This document shows, piece after piece, positions 54,473 through 64,000 of a DNA stretch of 64,000 nucleotides. The translations under genes were made by a program, and so were the position numbers. Every line of letters starts with the position of its first letter. The first letter of the stretch is position 1. This DNA is from Serratia marcescens (GTDB taxonomy: Bacteria > Pseudomonadota > Gammaproteobacteria > Enterobacterales > Enterobacteriaceae): the NCBI RefSeq assembly GCF_029846115.1, contig NZ_JARVZZ010000001.1, positions 62,001 to 126,000 on the forward strand. The letters are read 5' to 3'. The notes under the pieces were generated by a model that had not been told where the DNA came from, made no database searches, and was given only the letters and a program-made list of their open reading frames with translations.

Positions 54473-56659
54473 TTAGAAACGGAAGGTTGCGGTGGCGACC
54501 ACCTGGCGTTCTGCGCCCCAGTAGCAGCCATAGGTAGCAAAGCAGCTGGAGACATATTCTTTGTCAAACAGGTTGTTCACATTGATGCCAATAGAAGAGC
54601 CCGGCAAATTGAAACGCGCCAGATCATATTTTATCGCGGCATCAAACACCGTGTAATCCTTCACTTTAAACGTATTGGCCTCGTCACCATAGCTGGAGCC
54701 GACATAACGAACGCCGGAGCCCAAGGTCAAGCCGCTGATCGCGGTTTCATGGAAGGTGTAATCCGCCCACAAAGAAGCCATGTGTTTAGGGATAGCGGAA
54801 GGTGTATTTCCCTGTAGCGAAGTATCTTTAGTATATTCAGCATCCGTGTAGGTGTAAGAGCCCAACAGATTGAGGTTAGCCGACAAGGCCGCCTTCGCCT
54901 CCAACTCAATCCCACGAGAACGGACCTCCCCACCCTGGACGCTAAAGAACGGGTGTTCTAAGTCGGCCACTTTATTGTTGGTTTTAGTCAACTGGTAAAG
55001 CGCCAAACTGGCGGTGATCGGACGATCCTTAGGTGCGTATTTAACCCCAGCCTCATACTGTTTGCCTTTAGAGGCAGCAAACGTATTACCTGAAAAATCA
55101 GTGCCCGAGGTTGGCTCAAACGATTCGCTGTAGCTGACATAAGGCGCGATGCCGTTTTCGAAAACATAGTTCAAGCCAGCACGGCCGGTAAACTGGTTAT
55201 CCTGCTGCTTAGAGACGGAATTCTGGTTCAGGCGATTGGTGCTGTTGGTATCGCTCCAATCATAGCGCCCCCCCATCGTCAGAACCCAGTTGTTCCATTC
55301 AGCCTGATCTTGCACATACAGGCCGGTCTGCTCCTGACGGTTAACCTGACTGGCACCACCGGTAATGGTATAGCTTCGATTGCCATATTGTGGAGCAATG
55401 ACATTCAGATTGGATGCACTGCCATATTGATAAACGACATCATTGCGCATACGCATATAATCAACGCCCATCAACACGATATGGTCAACTTGCCCGGTAG
55501 CAAATTTAGCCTGCGCCTGTGTGTCTACTGCAAAGCTGGACATATGCTCTTTGGAGTTCATCACGCCACGCTTCAGCTCAGCGGAATTATCTGGATCAAT
55601 GCCTAAACCATAAATAGAACGGTAGTCCACATCCATTTTCGAATAGCGCAGGTTTTGGCGCACGGTCCAAACATCATCGAAAGCATGTTCAAAGGCATAC
55701 CCCACCATTTGCTGCTTGCGAGAAATGTTGTTATAGCCCGGCTCACCATCGTTGAAGCTGGTTGGTAGCTTACCATTGACGCCATTTTGCACCGTACCTT
55801 CTTTCGGCAACCAGCCATAGAAGCCAACGCTAGGGTCATCCTGGAAACTGCTGAGGAAAGTCAAAGAAGTGCGATCATCAGGTCGCCAGCTGAAGGAAGG
55901 AGCAATAGCATAACGTTTGCTTTTCTCGCCAACCTGCTGCTGATCTTCATCGCGCGCCACACCAGTCAGACGATATGAATAAACACCCGCATCATCCAAG
56001 GCATCACTGAAATCAAAACCGGTCTGGAACAGATTATCTGTCCCCATTTTAAATTGAACTTCGCGAAGCGTCTCTGTTGTCGGCCGTTTACTGACCAGCG
56101 CGACCACCCCACCTGGATTGCTTTTGCCATACAATACCGAAGACGGCCCGCGCAGAACTTCCGCTCGCTCCAAGAAGTATGGGTCGATCTGATAAATCGA
56201 ATAGTTATCGTCCTGCAGCTTCAGACCATCCAGGTACATATTGGTACCTACAGAGCTGAATCCACGAATGTTCACAGCATCATAAGCGGTGGAGGCTCCG
56301 CGATTCCCAATCATCACACCTGGGGTATAAGCCAGCGCGCCTTTCACCGTATCCGGCTGGCGCATGTCCATCTCTTCACGCGTTACCACGGAAACGGACT
56401 GCGGGTTCTTTTCGATTGGCGTATCGGTCTTGGTACCGGTGGCGCTGCGCTTGGCGACATAGGTGCCGACCGGCCCCCAGGCGCTTTCCTGCTGGGCGGT
56501 ATTGCTGCCGCCCACAACGGTAATCGTGTCTTCCTTGGCGTCGGCGGAGAAAGCCGGCATCGCCAACGTGCCCAGCGCCGCAGCGACGGTGAGCGCTAAC
56601 GCGCTGGCAGGGGTACGGCTCAGCTTGGCCGCGGATGATGAAAGACGCTTGGTCGGCAT
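54473..56659 (-). CDS. fhuA: TonB-dependent ferrichrome receptor FhuA
   Basis: 728 residues (E. coli FhuA 747). Signal peptide to about residue 40, TonB box DTITVVGG, plug domain with NPQSVSVVTREEMDMRQPDTV and RGPSSVLYGKSNPGG, then a 22-strand beta-barrel ending in Phe (VVATATFRF). It takes up ferrichrome-type siderophores. The barrel part is much AT-richer than the neighbouring fhu genes, consistent with diversifying surface loops or replacement by recombination. A Fur box precedes it. Confidence 0.93.
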   Translation of the reverse strand: MPTKRLSSSAAKLSRTPASALALTVAAALGTLAMPAFSADAKEDTITVVGGSNTAQQESAWGPVGTYVAKRSATGTKTDTPIEKNPQSVSVVTREEMDMRQPDTVKGALAYTPGVMIGNRGASTAYDAVNIRGFSSVGTNMYLDGLKLQDDNYSIYQIDPYFLERAEVLRGPSSVLYGKSNPGGVVALVSKRPTTETLREVQFKMGTDNLFQTGFDFSDALDDAGVYSYRLTGVARDEDQQQVGEKSKRYAIAPSFSWRPDDRTSLTFLSSFQDDPSVGFYGWLPKEGTVQNGVNGKLPTSFNDGEPGYNNISRKQQMVGYAFEHAFDDVWTVRQNLRYSKMDVDYRSIYGLGIDPDNSAELKRGVMNSKEHMSSFAVDTQAQAKFATGQVDHIVLMGVDYMRMRNDVVYQYGSASNLNVIAPQYGNRSYTITGGASQVNRQEQTGLYVQDQAEWNNWVLTMGGRYDWSDTNSTNRLNQNSVSKQQDNQFTGRAGLNYVFENGIAPYVSYSESFEPTSGTDFSGNTFAASKGKQYEAGVKYAPKDRPITASLALYQLTKTNNKVADLEHPFFSVQGGEVRSRGIELEAKAALSANLNLLGSYTYTDAEYTKDTSLQGNTPSAIPKHMASLWADYTFHETAISGLTLGSGVRYVGSSYGDEANTFKVKDYTVFDAAIKYDLARFNLPGSSIGINVNNLFDKEYVSSCFATYGCYWGAERQVVATATFRF

Positions 56660-56700
56660 AGTTGATTTCTCTGATGAATTATTAAATGACGAATGTAAAC

Positions 56701-56719
56701 GATAATAATTATTATAAGC
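56701..56719. promoter_or_regulatory. Fur box upstream of fhuA
   Basis: GATAATAATTATTATAAGC contains the perfect palindrome ATAATAATTATTAT and fits the GATAAT-type repeats of Fur operators. It lies 42 bases before the fhuA ATG. The operon is probably repressed by Fur with iron. Confidence 0.8.
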
Positions 56720-56840
56720 GTCGCATTTTATGCAGAAGCCAAATTAAACTGCAAGCCGAATTCATAGGGCAAATAGGTTAAGGATTAGGCGCTTAGCCTT
56801 GCACTTAGCAGGGAAATAAAACGAGCAGAAAAATAAAAAA

Positions 56841-56863
56841 GCCCGCAACCAAGGTTACGGGCT
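56841..56863 (-). terminator. Terminator of mrcB
   Basis: GCCCGtAACC-TTG-GTTgCGGGC on the minus strand, then TTTTTTATTTTT. About 50 bases after the mrcB stop. Confidence 0.85.
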
Positions 56864-56910
56864 TAATAACAAAGAAAAAATTTTCACCGGGGCCGACGCC
56901 CCGGTAGCGA

Positions 56911-59403
56911 TTACTGGCCGAACATATCCTTGATCCAGCCGGCGACGCCATCGCCATCTTTTTGCTCACCCGCCGCCGGTTGCTGCTGTTGCTGCACCGC
57001 CGCCTGGCTGGCCTGACACAATCCCTGCGGATTGTCGGTCCAGACCGGGATGGTGCGCCAGCTGCTGCCGCCGCAGATAAAGTTGCCGGCAGAGTCGATG
57101 CTCATCTGGTTAATGCCTTCCGGCGGCTGCAGCATCAGCGGCAGCGGCGTCTGGTTTTCCAGATAACGGCGATACAGGGTCAAGGCTCCGTTGGCGCCGG
57201 TCAGCTTGGCCGGGCCGTTGTTGTCGCGCCCTACCCAGGCGATCGCCACTTCCTTGCCGTCGATGCCGGCGAACCAGCTGTCGCGCAGATCGTTGGTGGT
57301 ACCAGTTTTCGCCGCCAGGTTGTAGTTCGGGAACTTCACCGACAGCGAACGGGAAGTCCCGCGCGCCACGCCCTGTTGCATCGCGTACAGCGTCAGGTAA
57401 GCGGCCTGCGCCGGCACCATGCGTTCCGCCTGCGGGAAGCTCTGGTACAGCACCGTGCCGTCTTCGGCGATCACCGAACGTACCGCCGACAGCGGCGCGC
57501 GGTTGCCGCCGCTGGCGATGGTCTGGTACTCCTGCGCGACTTCCATCGGCGTCAGGCCGATCGCCCCCAGCAGCATCGACGGCACCGGGTTGATCTCCGC
57601 TTTCGGGATGCCCAGGCGTTGCAGCGTGGCGCTGATCTGATCCAGCCCGACCGACAGGCCGAGGTTCACCGTCGGCACGTTCAGCGAGTTGGCCAACGCA
57701 TCCACCAGCATCACCTGACCGCGGAATTTGCGATCATAGTTGTTCGGCTGCCAGACGGCGCCGTTCGGCTGTTTCAGCGACAGCGGCGCATCCGCCAGCC
57801 AGGTGTTGAGGCGGTATTTATCCGGTTCGGACAGCGCGGTCAGGTACGTCGGCGGTTTGGCCAGCGAGCCGACCAGGCGGCGCGCCTGCATCGCGCGGTT
57901 GAAGCCGGCGAACTGCGGGTTGGCGCCGCCGACCATGGCGCGCACTTCACCGCTGAAGCGATCGACGATCACCATCGCCGCCTCCAGATCCTGCAGGTGA
58001 CGCGCAGCGCGCAGCGCCGGAATGCCGTCTTCGACCGCTTTTTCCGCCGCGTCTTGCGACACCGGATCCAGCGTGGTGAAGATCTTCACGCCGGACAGAT
58101 CATTCACCTTATCGCCGAGCTTGCTCTGCAGTTCCTGACGCACCATCTGCATAAACGCCGGCTGTGGCGTAATGACGCCGCCTTTCGGCTGCACGCCCAG
58201 CGGGCGTGCGCTCAGCATGTCATACAGCTCGCCGTCGATCACGCCCTGGTTCTGCAGCAGTTTGAGCACCAGGTTGCGGCGTTCCAGTGCCAGCTTCGGG
58301 TTACGCCACGGGTTGTACAGCGACGCGCCCTTGACCATGCCGACCAGCAGCGCCTGCTGATCGAGGCTCAGCTCGTCCACCGGACGGCCGAAGTAATACA
58401 GGCTGGCCAATGGGAAACCGCGGATCTGGTCGCTGCCGCTCTGACCGAGGTACACCTCGTTCAGATACAGCTCCAGAATGCGGTCCTTGCTGTAACGGTA
58501 ATCCACCAGCAGCGCCATATAGGCTTCGTTGGCCTTACGCCACAGCGAACGCTCGTTGGTCAGGAACAGGTTCTTCACCAGCTGCTGCGTCAGGGTACTG
58601 CCGCCTTGCACCGCACGACCGGCGGTCAGGTTGGCCAGCACCGCACGGCCGATGGAGTACGGGCTGATGCCGTCATGCTCATAGAAATGGCGGTCTTCCG
58701 TGGCGATCAACGTATCCACCAACAGATCCGGGAAACCGGAGCGCGGCACGAACAGGCGCTGTTCACCGTTCGGCGACTGCAGCATGGTGATAAGACGCGG
58801 ATCGAGGCGGAAGAAGCCGAAGCTGCGGCCACTGTCCAGGTTTTCGATCTTCGCCAGACGGTTGTTCTGGAAATCGAGACGGGCGCGGATCTGCCCTTCT
58901 TTACCATCCGGGAAGTCGAACGGGCGGCGCAGCATCTCGATGCTGTTGGCCTGCACGGTGAATTCGCCCGGTCGCGTCATGCGGCTGACCTGGCGATACT
59001 GCATGCCTTCCAGCAGGTTGACCATCTCCTTCTTGCTGTACGGCATGCCCGGTTCCAGGTTGACCATGCGACCGTACACCGCCGCCGGCAACTGCCAGAC
59101 TTTGCCGTCGATGCGGCTGCGGATCTGCGAATCCAGATAGACGCCATAGATCGCCAACAGCACGGCGAGCACCAGGATCAGTTTGATTATCAGGCCAAGC
59201 CAGCGGCGTTTTTTACGCGGCGGAGTCGCTTTTACCTTACGCGGCATGCGTTCCTCCTCCTCTTCATACTCATCATCGTCATACTCGTCTTCTTCGTAAT
59301 CGTCATAATCGTCGTCTCGGCGACGGCGCGGCGGCTTGCGCGACGCGGTGTTTTTTGGTTGTTTTCCTTTGCGCCCGATGGGCTCGCGGTCATCCCCAGC
59401 CAT
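56911..59403 (-). CDS. mrcB: Penicillin-binding protein 1B
   Basis: 830 residues (E. coli 844). A cytoplasmic tail rich in Asp, Glu and Tyr (about 29-52) leads to a Lys/Arg stretch and one membrane anchor ([21 protein letters not shown]), then the UB2H domain, the transglycosylase domain ([25 protein letters not shown]) and the transpeptidase with active Ser in [10 protein letters not shown] and KTGTTND. It polymerises and cross-links peptidoglycan. The Gln-rich C-terminus is Serratia-like in length. Confidence 0.96.
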   Translation of the reverse strand: MAGDDREPIGRKGKQPKNTASRKPPRRRRDDDYDDYEEDEYDDDEYEEEEERMPRKVKATPPRKKRRWLGLIIKLILVLAVLLAIYGVYLDSQIRSRIDGKVWQLPAAVYGRMVNLEPGMPYSKKEMVNLLEGMQYRQVSRMTRPGEFTVQANSIEMLRRPFDFPDGKEGQIRARLDFQNNRLAKIENLDSGRSFGFFRLDPRLITMLQSPNGEQRLFVPRSGFPDLLVDTLIATEDRHFYEHDGISPYSIGRAVLANLTAGRAVQGGSTLTQQLVKNLFLTNERSLWRKANEAYMALLVDYRYSKDRILELYLNEVYLGQSGSDQIRGFPLASLYYFGRPVDELSLDQQALLVGMVKGASLYNPWRNPKLALERRNLVLKLLQNQGVIDGELYDMLSARPLGVQPKGGVITPQPAFMQMVRQELQSKLGDKVNDLSGVKIFTTLDPVSQDAAEKAVEDGIPALRAARHLQDLEAAMVIVDRFSGEVRAMVGGANPQFAGFNRAMQARRLVGSLAKPPTYLTALSEPDKYRLNTWLADAPLSLKQPNGAVWQPNNYDRKFRGQVMLVDALANSLNVPTVNLGLSVGLDQISATLQRLGIPKAEINPVPSMLLGAIGLTPMEVAQEYQTIASGGNRAPLSAVRSVIAEDGTVLYQSFPQAERMVPAQAAYLTLYAMQQGVARGTSRSLSVKFPNYNLAAKTGTTNDLRDSWFAGIDGKEVAIAWVGRDNNGPAKLTGANGALTLYRRYLENQTPLPLMLQPPEGINQMSIDSAGNFICGGSSWRTIPVWTDNPQGLCQASQAAVQQQQQPAAGEQKDGDGVAGWIKDMFGQ

Positions 59404-59521
59404 GGCTGTTGTTCTCCGAGCTTGCCGACACTGCCGGCCATGATTAGTCGCTTAATCTGTGCCTACGCCGCAGCGCTGACCAGAAGAAACATCTGAATTC
59501 CAAACCTTGAATGATCGCGAC

Positions 59522-61960
59522 CTACTGATATTTCTTCGTTCGGCGCGTCGGTACCGCCGTGGCCGGATCGTCCGGCCAAACGTGTTTCGGATAGCGGCCC
59601 TTCATCTCTTTTTGCACCTCGCGGTAGGCGCCTTGCCAGAAGGCCGCCAGATCGCCGGTGATTTGCAACGGCCGGTGCGCCGGTGAGAGTAACTCAAGCA
59701 CCACCGGGATGCGACCCTCCGCCAACATCGGGCTGCGCTGCTCGCCGAACACCTCCTGCAAACGCACCGCCAGCGCCGGCGGTTTGCCGGCCTCATAACG
59801 GATCGGCAGGCGGCTACCGGTCGGCACAGTGTAATGAGTGGGTAGCGCATTATCCAGCCGCTGCTTTTGCTGCCAGTCCAGCAGGCGGGACAGCGCCTCG
59901 GCGATGTTGACCTGCTTCAAGCCGCGCAGATCGCGAACGCCGTTCAGCGACGGCAACAGCCACTGCTCCAGCGCCGCCAGCAGCGGCTCTTCATCCATTG
60001 CCGGCCATTCCGCCTCCGGCAACCAGGCTTGCGCGCACTGCAGGCGCACCCGCAATTGTTCGGCGGCCCCCTCCCAGTTGAGCACCGCCAGCCCCTGCGC
60101 GCGCACCCAGTCGAGCAGCGCCTGCTGCAGCTCTTCGTCCGCCGGCTTGGCCAGCGGTTGGGCGCGCAGCGTCAGACGGCCGATCTGCTGGCGCTTCCAG
60201 GCGCGCAACGTGCCCTTCTCTTCATCCCACTCCACCGCAGTGCGCTGCGTGACGATCGCCGGCAGCTGCGCCGCCAGCGCTTCGATGTCCACCGGCAGCG
60301 CCAGCAGGATACGCGCATCGGGGCTGTTGTGGCCCTGCAACAGGCTGGGGACGATAAGCCAGGGTGCGCGCGACAGCGCCTCGTCCTGGTTCATCGCCGC
60401 CCCCATGCCGTTAGCCAGCAGGTAGCGGCCATCCTGCCCACGCCGCTGGGCGATACGATCGGTAAATGCCTGCGCCAACAGGCGCGGCGCCAGATCGACG
60501 TCGACTTGCCCCGCTCGTTGCGGCAGGCGTTTGGCCAACTGCACGGCGCGCTGCCGCCAGTTTGGTTGCGGGCGGCTCAGCCAGTAGCCGATATCCATCT
60601 GCCCACCGCGCGGCGGTTCTTCCAGCAATGCCGCCAGCAACGCCGCCGTCGCCAGGCCGTCGGCACTCAGCGCCGCGCCGGTGACCAGCATCGCCGCCAA
60701 CCGCGGCTCGCATCCCAGCGCGGCCATCTGGCGCCCCGGTGCGGTGAGTTTGTCACCGTCATCCGTAGCCCCCAACCGGTGCAGCAACGCCCTGGCCGCC
60801 GCCAATGCGGCGGCAGGAGGCGCATCCAGCCAGGTCAGCTGCGCCGGATCGTGGCATCCCCACTGCAGCAACTCGAGCCAGAAGCCGGTGAGATCGCTCT
60901 GTAAAATGTCCGGTTCGGCGTGTTCCGCCGCGCGCTCTGCCTGTTCTTTGGCGAACAGATGCCAGCAAATGCCCGGCTCCAGGCGCCCGGCGCGCCCGGC
61001 ACGCTGCACCATCGAGGCCTGACTGATGCGCTGCGTCACCAGCCGCGTCAAACCGTTGCGCACGTCGTAGCGCGCCACGCGCTCCAGACCGCTGTCCACC
61101 ACCAGCCGAATGCCCTCGATCGTCAGGCTGGTTTCGGCGATGTTGGTCGCCAGCACCACCTTGCGGCGGCCAGGTGCCGCCGGCTGAATCGCTTTTTGCT
61201 GCTGCGCCAAAGGCAAAGCGCCATACAGCGGGCAAAGATCGGTATCGCTCGCCACCTCGCCGGTCAATCGCTCCAGCACCCGATGGATCTCCGCCACGCC
61301 CGGCAGGAACAGCAGCAAAGATCCCGGCTGTTCGGCCAACAGGCGCTTCACCGCCGCCGCTACGCCATCCTCCAGCCGCTGATGGCTGGCCAACGACTGA
61401 TACAGACGCTCAACCGGGAAGCTGCGCCCCTCGGACACCACCACCGGCGCTTCCGGCAGCAGCTGCGACAGGCGAGCGTTGTCCAGGGTGGCCGACATGA
61501 TCAGCAGTTTCAGATCGTCGCGCAGCCCTTGCTGCACGTCGAGCAGCAGCGCCAGCGCCAGATCGGCCTGCAGGCTGCGTTCGTGGAACTCATCGAGGAT
61601 CACCAACGACACGCCCTGCAGCTCGGCGTCCTGCTGCAGCATGCGGGTGAGAATGCCTTCCGTCACCACTTCCAGCCGGGTTTGCGGCCCGCTTTTACTT
61701 TCGGCGCGCATGCGGTAGCCCACGGTCTGGCCGGGCTCCTCCCCCAGTTGCTGCGCCAGGCGATAGGCGACGTTTTTCGCCGCCAGCCGCCGCGGCTCCA
61801 GCATGATAATACGCCCCGGCAACCCGGCCTTAGCCAGGATCTGCAGCGGCAGCCAGGTGGATTTACCGGCGCCGGTCGGGGCGTGCAACAGCACCTGAGG
61901 AGCGGACTGCAATGCAGCCAGCAACTCATCAAGCACCGCGCTGACGGGCAATGAAGACAC
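59522..61960 (-). CDS. hrpB: ATP-dependent RNA helicase-like protein HrpB
   Basis: 812 residues (E. coli HrpB about 809). DEAH-family helicase with Walker A in HAPTGAGKSTWLP, box II LDEFHER (DEFH variant typical of HrpB), SAT motif IMSATLD, and C-terminal HA2/HrpB domains. The cellular role is not well defined. It is upstream of mrcB on the same strand and divergent from thpR, as in E. coli. Confidence 0.95.
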   Translation of the reverse strand: MSSLPVSAVLDELLAALQSAPQVLLHAPTGAGKSTWLPLQILAKAGLPGRIIMLEPRRLAAKNVAYRLAQQLGEEPGQTVGYRMRAESKSGPQTRLEVVTEGILTRMLQQDAELQGVSLVILDEFHERSLQADLALALLLDVQQGLRDDLKLLIMSATLDNARLSQLLPEAPVVVSEGRSFPVERLYQSLASHQRLEDGVAAAVKRLLAEQPGSLLLFLPGVAEIHRVLERLTGEVASDTDLCPLYGALPLAQQQKAIQPAAPGRRKVVLATNIAETSLTIEGIRLVVDSGLERVARYDVRNGLTRLVTQRISQASMVQRAGRAGRLEPGICWHLFAKEQAERAAEHAEPDILQSDLTGFWLELLQWGCHDPAQLTWLDAPPAAALAAARALLHRLGATDDGDKLTAPGRQMAALGCEPRLAAMLVTGAALSADGLATAALLAALLEEPPRGGQMDIGYWLSRPQPNWRQRAVQLAKRLPQRAGQVDVDLAPRLLAQAFTDRIAQRRGQDGRYLLANGMGAAMNQDEALSRAPWLIVPSLLQGHNSPDARILLALPVDIEALAAQLPAIVTQRTAVEWDEEKGTLRAWKRQQIGRLTLRAQPLAKPADEELQQALLDWVRAQGLAVLNWEGAAEQLRVRLQCAQAWLPEAEWPAMDEEPLLAALEQWLLPSLNGVRDLRGLKQVNIAEALSRLLDWQQKQRLDNALPTHYTVPTGSRLPIRYEAGKPPALAVRLQEVFGEQRSPMLAEGRIPVVLELLSPAHRPLQITGDLAAFWQGAYREVQKEMKGRYPKHVWPDDPATAVPTRRTKKYQ

Positions 61961-62163
61961 TGAGCTCTCCGTGGTGGTTAACGTTAAACGGCGTACAGTG
62001 TAGCATTAGCTTTGTCCCCGTAGCCTTTCAAACTGCGGCGGCGTTAGCTATAGTACGGAGCTCGTCCATGCGTCCCGCTTCGCGCGAGACCGCTGCAAGT
62101 CGCATTCAAATCTGTTCCTGACGAATTTGTCCCGACGGATTTGTCATTATTTACCGAGCCCCC

Positions 62164-62706
62164 ATGTCCAATTCGCGCCGCCTGTTTTTCGCCCTGTCCT
62201 TGCCTGATGCCCTGCAACAGCAGGTGATCCGCTGGCGCGCCGAGGCGTTTGCGCCAGAGGCCGGTCGACCGGTGGCGGCGGCTAATTTGCACCTGACGCT
62301 GGCGTTTCTCGGCGAGGTCACCGCGCAGAAAGAACTGGCGCTACGCAAACTGGCTGGCCGCATCGTTCAACCCGGCTTCAGCATGCGGCTCGACGATCTC
62401 GGCCATTGGCCGCGCCCCGGCGTGGTCTGGCTTGGCACCCGCCGCGCGCCGCGCGGGCTGCTGCAGCTGGCCGAGCTGCTGCGTTCGCAGGCCGCCCGCA
62501 ACGGCTGCCATCAAAGCGCGCTGCCGTTCCATCCGCACATCACGCTGCTGCGCGCCGCCACCCAGCCGGTGGCGATCCCGCCGGCGACGCCGGGCTGGGC
62601 ATTCAGCGCCGATGCCTTTTCCTTATATGAGTCGGTGTTCGAAAACGGCCGCACCCGCTATCAACACCTCGAACAGTGGCCGCTGGCCAAGCAGGCATCC
62701 GCATGA
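62164..62706 (+). CDS. thpR: RNA 2',3'-cyclic phosphodiesterase (LigT family)
   Basis: 180 residues. Both catalytic HxTx motifs of the 2H phosphoesterase family are visible: [10 protein letters not shown] and [24 protein letters not shown] is family-typical. It opens 2',3'-cyclic phosphate ends of RNA. It overlaps sfsA by 4 bases, so the two are translationally coupled. Confidence 0.95.
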   Translation: MSNSRRLFFALSLPDALQQQVIRWRAEAFAPEAGRPVAAANLHLTLAFLGEVTAQKELALRKLAGRIVQPGFSMRLDDLGHWPRPGVVWLGTRRAPRGLLQLAELLRSQAARNGCHQSALPFHPHITLLRAATQPVAIPPATPGWAFSADAFSLYESVFENGRTRYQHLEQWPLAKQASA

Positions 62707-63410
62707 TTTTCTCTCCACCGCTGCGTTCCGCCACGCTGATCAAACGTTACAAACGCTTTCTGGCGGACGTGATCACCCCGGAAGGGGAAACCTTTACGCT
62801 GCACTGCGCCAATACCGGCGCCATGACCGGCTGCGCCACGCCCGGCGACACCGTTTGGTACTCCACCTCGGACAATCCCAAGCGCAAATACGCCCACAGC
62901 TGGGAGTTGACCCATACCCAACAGGGGCACTGGATCTGCGTCAATACCCTGCGCGCCAACGCGCTGGTGCGTGAGGCCATTGAACACAATTTAATCAATG
63001 AATTATCCGGTTACAGTAAAATCAGCGGCGAAGTGAAATACGGCGGTGAAAACAGCCGTATCGATTTGTTATTACAGGCAGAAAATCGGGTTAACTGCTA
63101 TATTGAAGTTAAGTCAGTCACATTACTGCAACAACAACGTGGTTACTTTCCTGATGCGGTAACGCTCAGAGGGCAAAAGCACCTGCGTGAGTTGCTCAGC
63201 GTGGTTGAAAGCGGGCAACGGGCGGTGTTGTTCTTTGCCGTGTTACACAGCGGTATTGAGCAGGTCGCACCGGCACATCATATAGATGAGCGCTATGCGG
63301 CGCTGTTGGCACAGGTCCGGCAGTTGGGAGTGGAAGTGGTTTGCTACGGGGCAAAATTATCACCTGACGGTATTTATCTCTGCGATAAGCTGCCGTTTTT
63401 TATCGATTAG
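62703..63410 (+). CDS. sfsA: Sugar fermentation stimulation protein SfsA
   Basis: 235 residues (E. coli 234). [21 protein letters not shown] at the N-terminus, [20 protein letters not shown], and the nuclease-like RIDLLLQ...[10 protein letters not shown] region are conserved. DNA binding and a role in maltose metabolism have been proposed. Start MIFSPPL at 62703, overlapping thpR (ATGA). Confidence 0.94.
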   Translation: MIFSPPLRSATLIKRYKRFLADVITPEGETFTLHCANTGAMTGCATPGDTVWYSTSDNPKRKYAHSWELTHTQQGHWICVNTLRANALVREAIEHNLINELSGYSKISGEVKYGGENSRIDLLLQAENRVNCYIEVKSVTLLQQQRGYFPDAVTLRGQKHLRELLSVVESGQRAVLFFAVLHSGIEQVAPAHHIDERYAALLAQVRQLGVEVVCYGAKLSPDGIYLCDKLPFFID

Positions 63411-63593
63411 CGCAGTCGGGTCCCTATAAATAGACAACCGGCCAGCACGATCGCCAAATACGCCCTCCTTCACACGATTGTCAAGCGGGCGACAGGAATA
63501 ATTGCCAACCTACCTTCCTTCTGTTATTTATAGCGGCCTGTTTTTCCCCCGCATTGGGGATTCGATAGTGCGTGTGTATGTAGGAGAAGCAAC

Positions 63594-64000
63594 ATGCAAG
63601 AAGGGCAAAACCGTAAAACCTCGTCCTTGAGCATTCTCGCCATCGCTGGGGTGGAGCCGTACCAAGAGAAGCCGGGCGAAGAGTACATGAACGACGCCCA
63701 GTTGTCGCATTTCAAGCGCATTCTTGAAGCGTGGCGCAACCAGCTCAGGGACGAAGTGGACCGTACTGTATCGCATATGCAAGAAGAGGCAGCCAACTTC
63801 CCTGATCCGGCCGACCGTGCTACCCAGGAAGAAGAGTTCAGCCTTGAACTGCGTAACCGTGACCGTGAACGCAAACTGATCAAAAAGATCGAGAAAACGC
63901 TGAAGAAAGTGGAAGACGATGATTTCGGCTACTGCGAATCTTGTGGCGTGGAGATCGGCATTCGTCGCCTCGAAGCGCGTCCGACCGCCGATCTGTGCAT
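63594..64000 (+). CDS. dksA: RNA polymerase-binding transcription factor DksA (3' end outside window)
   Basis: The first 135 residues of about 151 are present. Coiled coil with the catalytic-tip Asp residues and [45 protein letters not shown], and the first two zinc ligands in [10 protein letters not shown]. The other two Cys lie beyond the window. DksA works with ppGpp at RNA polymerase. GGAGAAG precedes the ATG. Downstream of sfsA as in E. coli. Confidence 0.97.
   Translation, partial: MQEGQNRKTSSLSILAIAGVEPYQEKPGEEYMNDAQLSHFKRILEAWRNQLRDEVDRTVSHMQEEAANFPDPADRATQEEEFSLELRNRDRERKLIKKIEKTLKKVEDDDFGYCESCGVEIGIRRLEARPTADLC

Noticed and set aside
56962..59496. 844-codon open frame on the plus strand opposite mrcB
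   Set aside because: Mirror frame of a GC-rich real gene; Gln/Arg/His-rich composition, no domain, no ribosome binding site. mrcB on the other strand has all family motifs.
1..64000. CRISPR arrays, tRNA/rRNA genes, IS elements, prophage genes
   Set aside because: Looked for regular spaced repeats, cloverleaf-like segments, transposase or phage motifs; none found by eye. A tRNAscan and ISfinder run would be decisive.

Overview
The window looks like chromosome of an enterobacterium, most likely Serratia (S. marcescens group). It is GC-rich. It holds closely conserved enterobacterial housekeeping genes (mscS, fbaA, pgk, epd, tktA, loiP, speB, speA, metK, fhuACDB, mrcB, hrpB, thpR, sfsA, dksA), but with gene blocks between them that E. 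coli lacks. I saw no tRNA, rRNA, CRISPR array, IS element or prophage. The species assignment is inferred from protein resemblance and gene order.

Layout. 1-3.1 kb: the end of an RluA-family pseudouridine synthase, a DUF2058 gene, and a mesX-mesD pair (folate-independent methionine synthase and its partner). 3.3-10.2 kb: an AAHS-family MFS carrier, mscS, a DUF1345 membrane protein, then fbaA and the epd-pgk operon with a Cra-like operator. 10.5-18.2 kb: a carnitine catabolism block (LysR regulator, dmlA, BCCT carrier, cntA, semialdehyde dehydrogenase, cntB). 18.2-22.3 kb: a three-gene iron-type ABC importer. 22.4-26.4 kb: an EamA exporter, csaA, an amino-acid 2OG-Fe(II) dioxygenase and brnQ. 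26.5-29.5 kb: tktA and loiP. 29.5-44.3 kb: the main accessory block, 14 same-strand genes for aromatic or heterocyclic oxidation (Rieske ferredoxin, small HTH-like protein, Rieske oxygenase, dehydrogenases, IclR regulator, extradiol dioxygenase, ferredoxin reductase, hydrolase, cupin, aspartate dehydrogenase-like protein, ALDH, ThDP enzyme, MFS carrier) plus a divergent second MFS carrier. 44.3-50.6 kb: speB, speA and metK between two direct-repeat copies of a hok/sok type I toxin-antitoxin locus. 50.7-56.7 kb: the ferrichrome uptake genes fhuBDCA with a Fur box. 56.9-64 kb: mrcB, hrpB, thpR, sfsA and the start of dksA.

How the genes work together. The carnitine block reads as a route: uptake, CntAB cleavage to trimethylamine and malic semialdehyde, oxidation to D-malate, and oxidative decarboxylation by DmlA to pyruvate. 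The 29.5-44.3 kb block carries the enzyme types for ring dihydroxylation, diol dehydrogenation, extradiol cleavage, hydrolysis and 2-oxoacid/aldehyde processing, but no hydratase-aldolase set, so its substrate is open. I consider it the best candidate for an undescribed system. The hok/sok pair, the csaA-dioxygenase-brnQ set, and the SDR whose YxxxK motif is replaced by TxxxR are the other unusual items.
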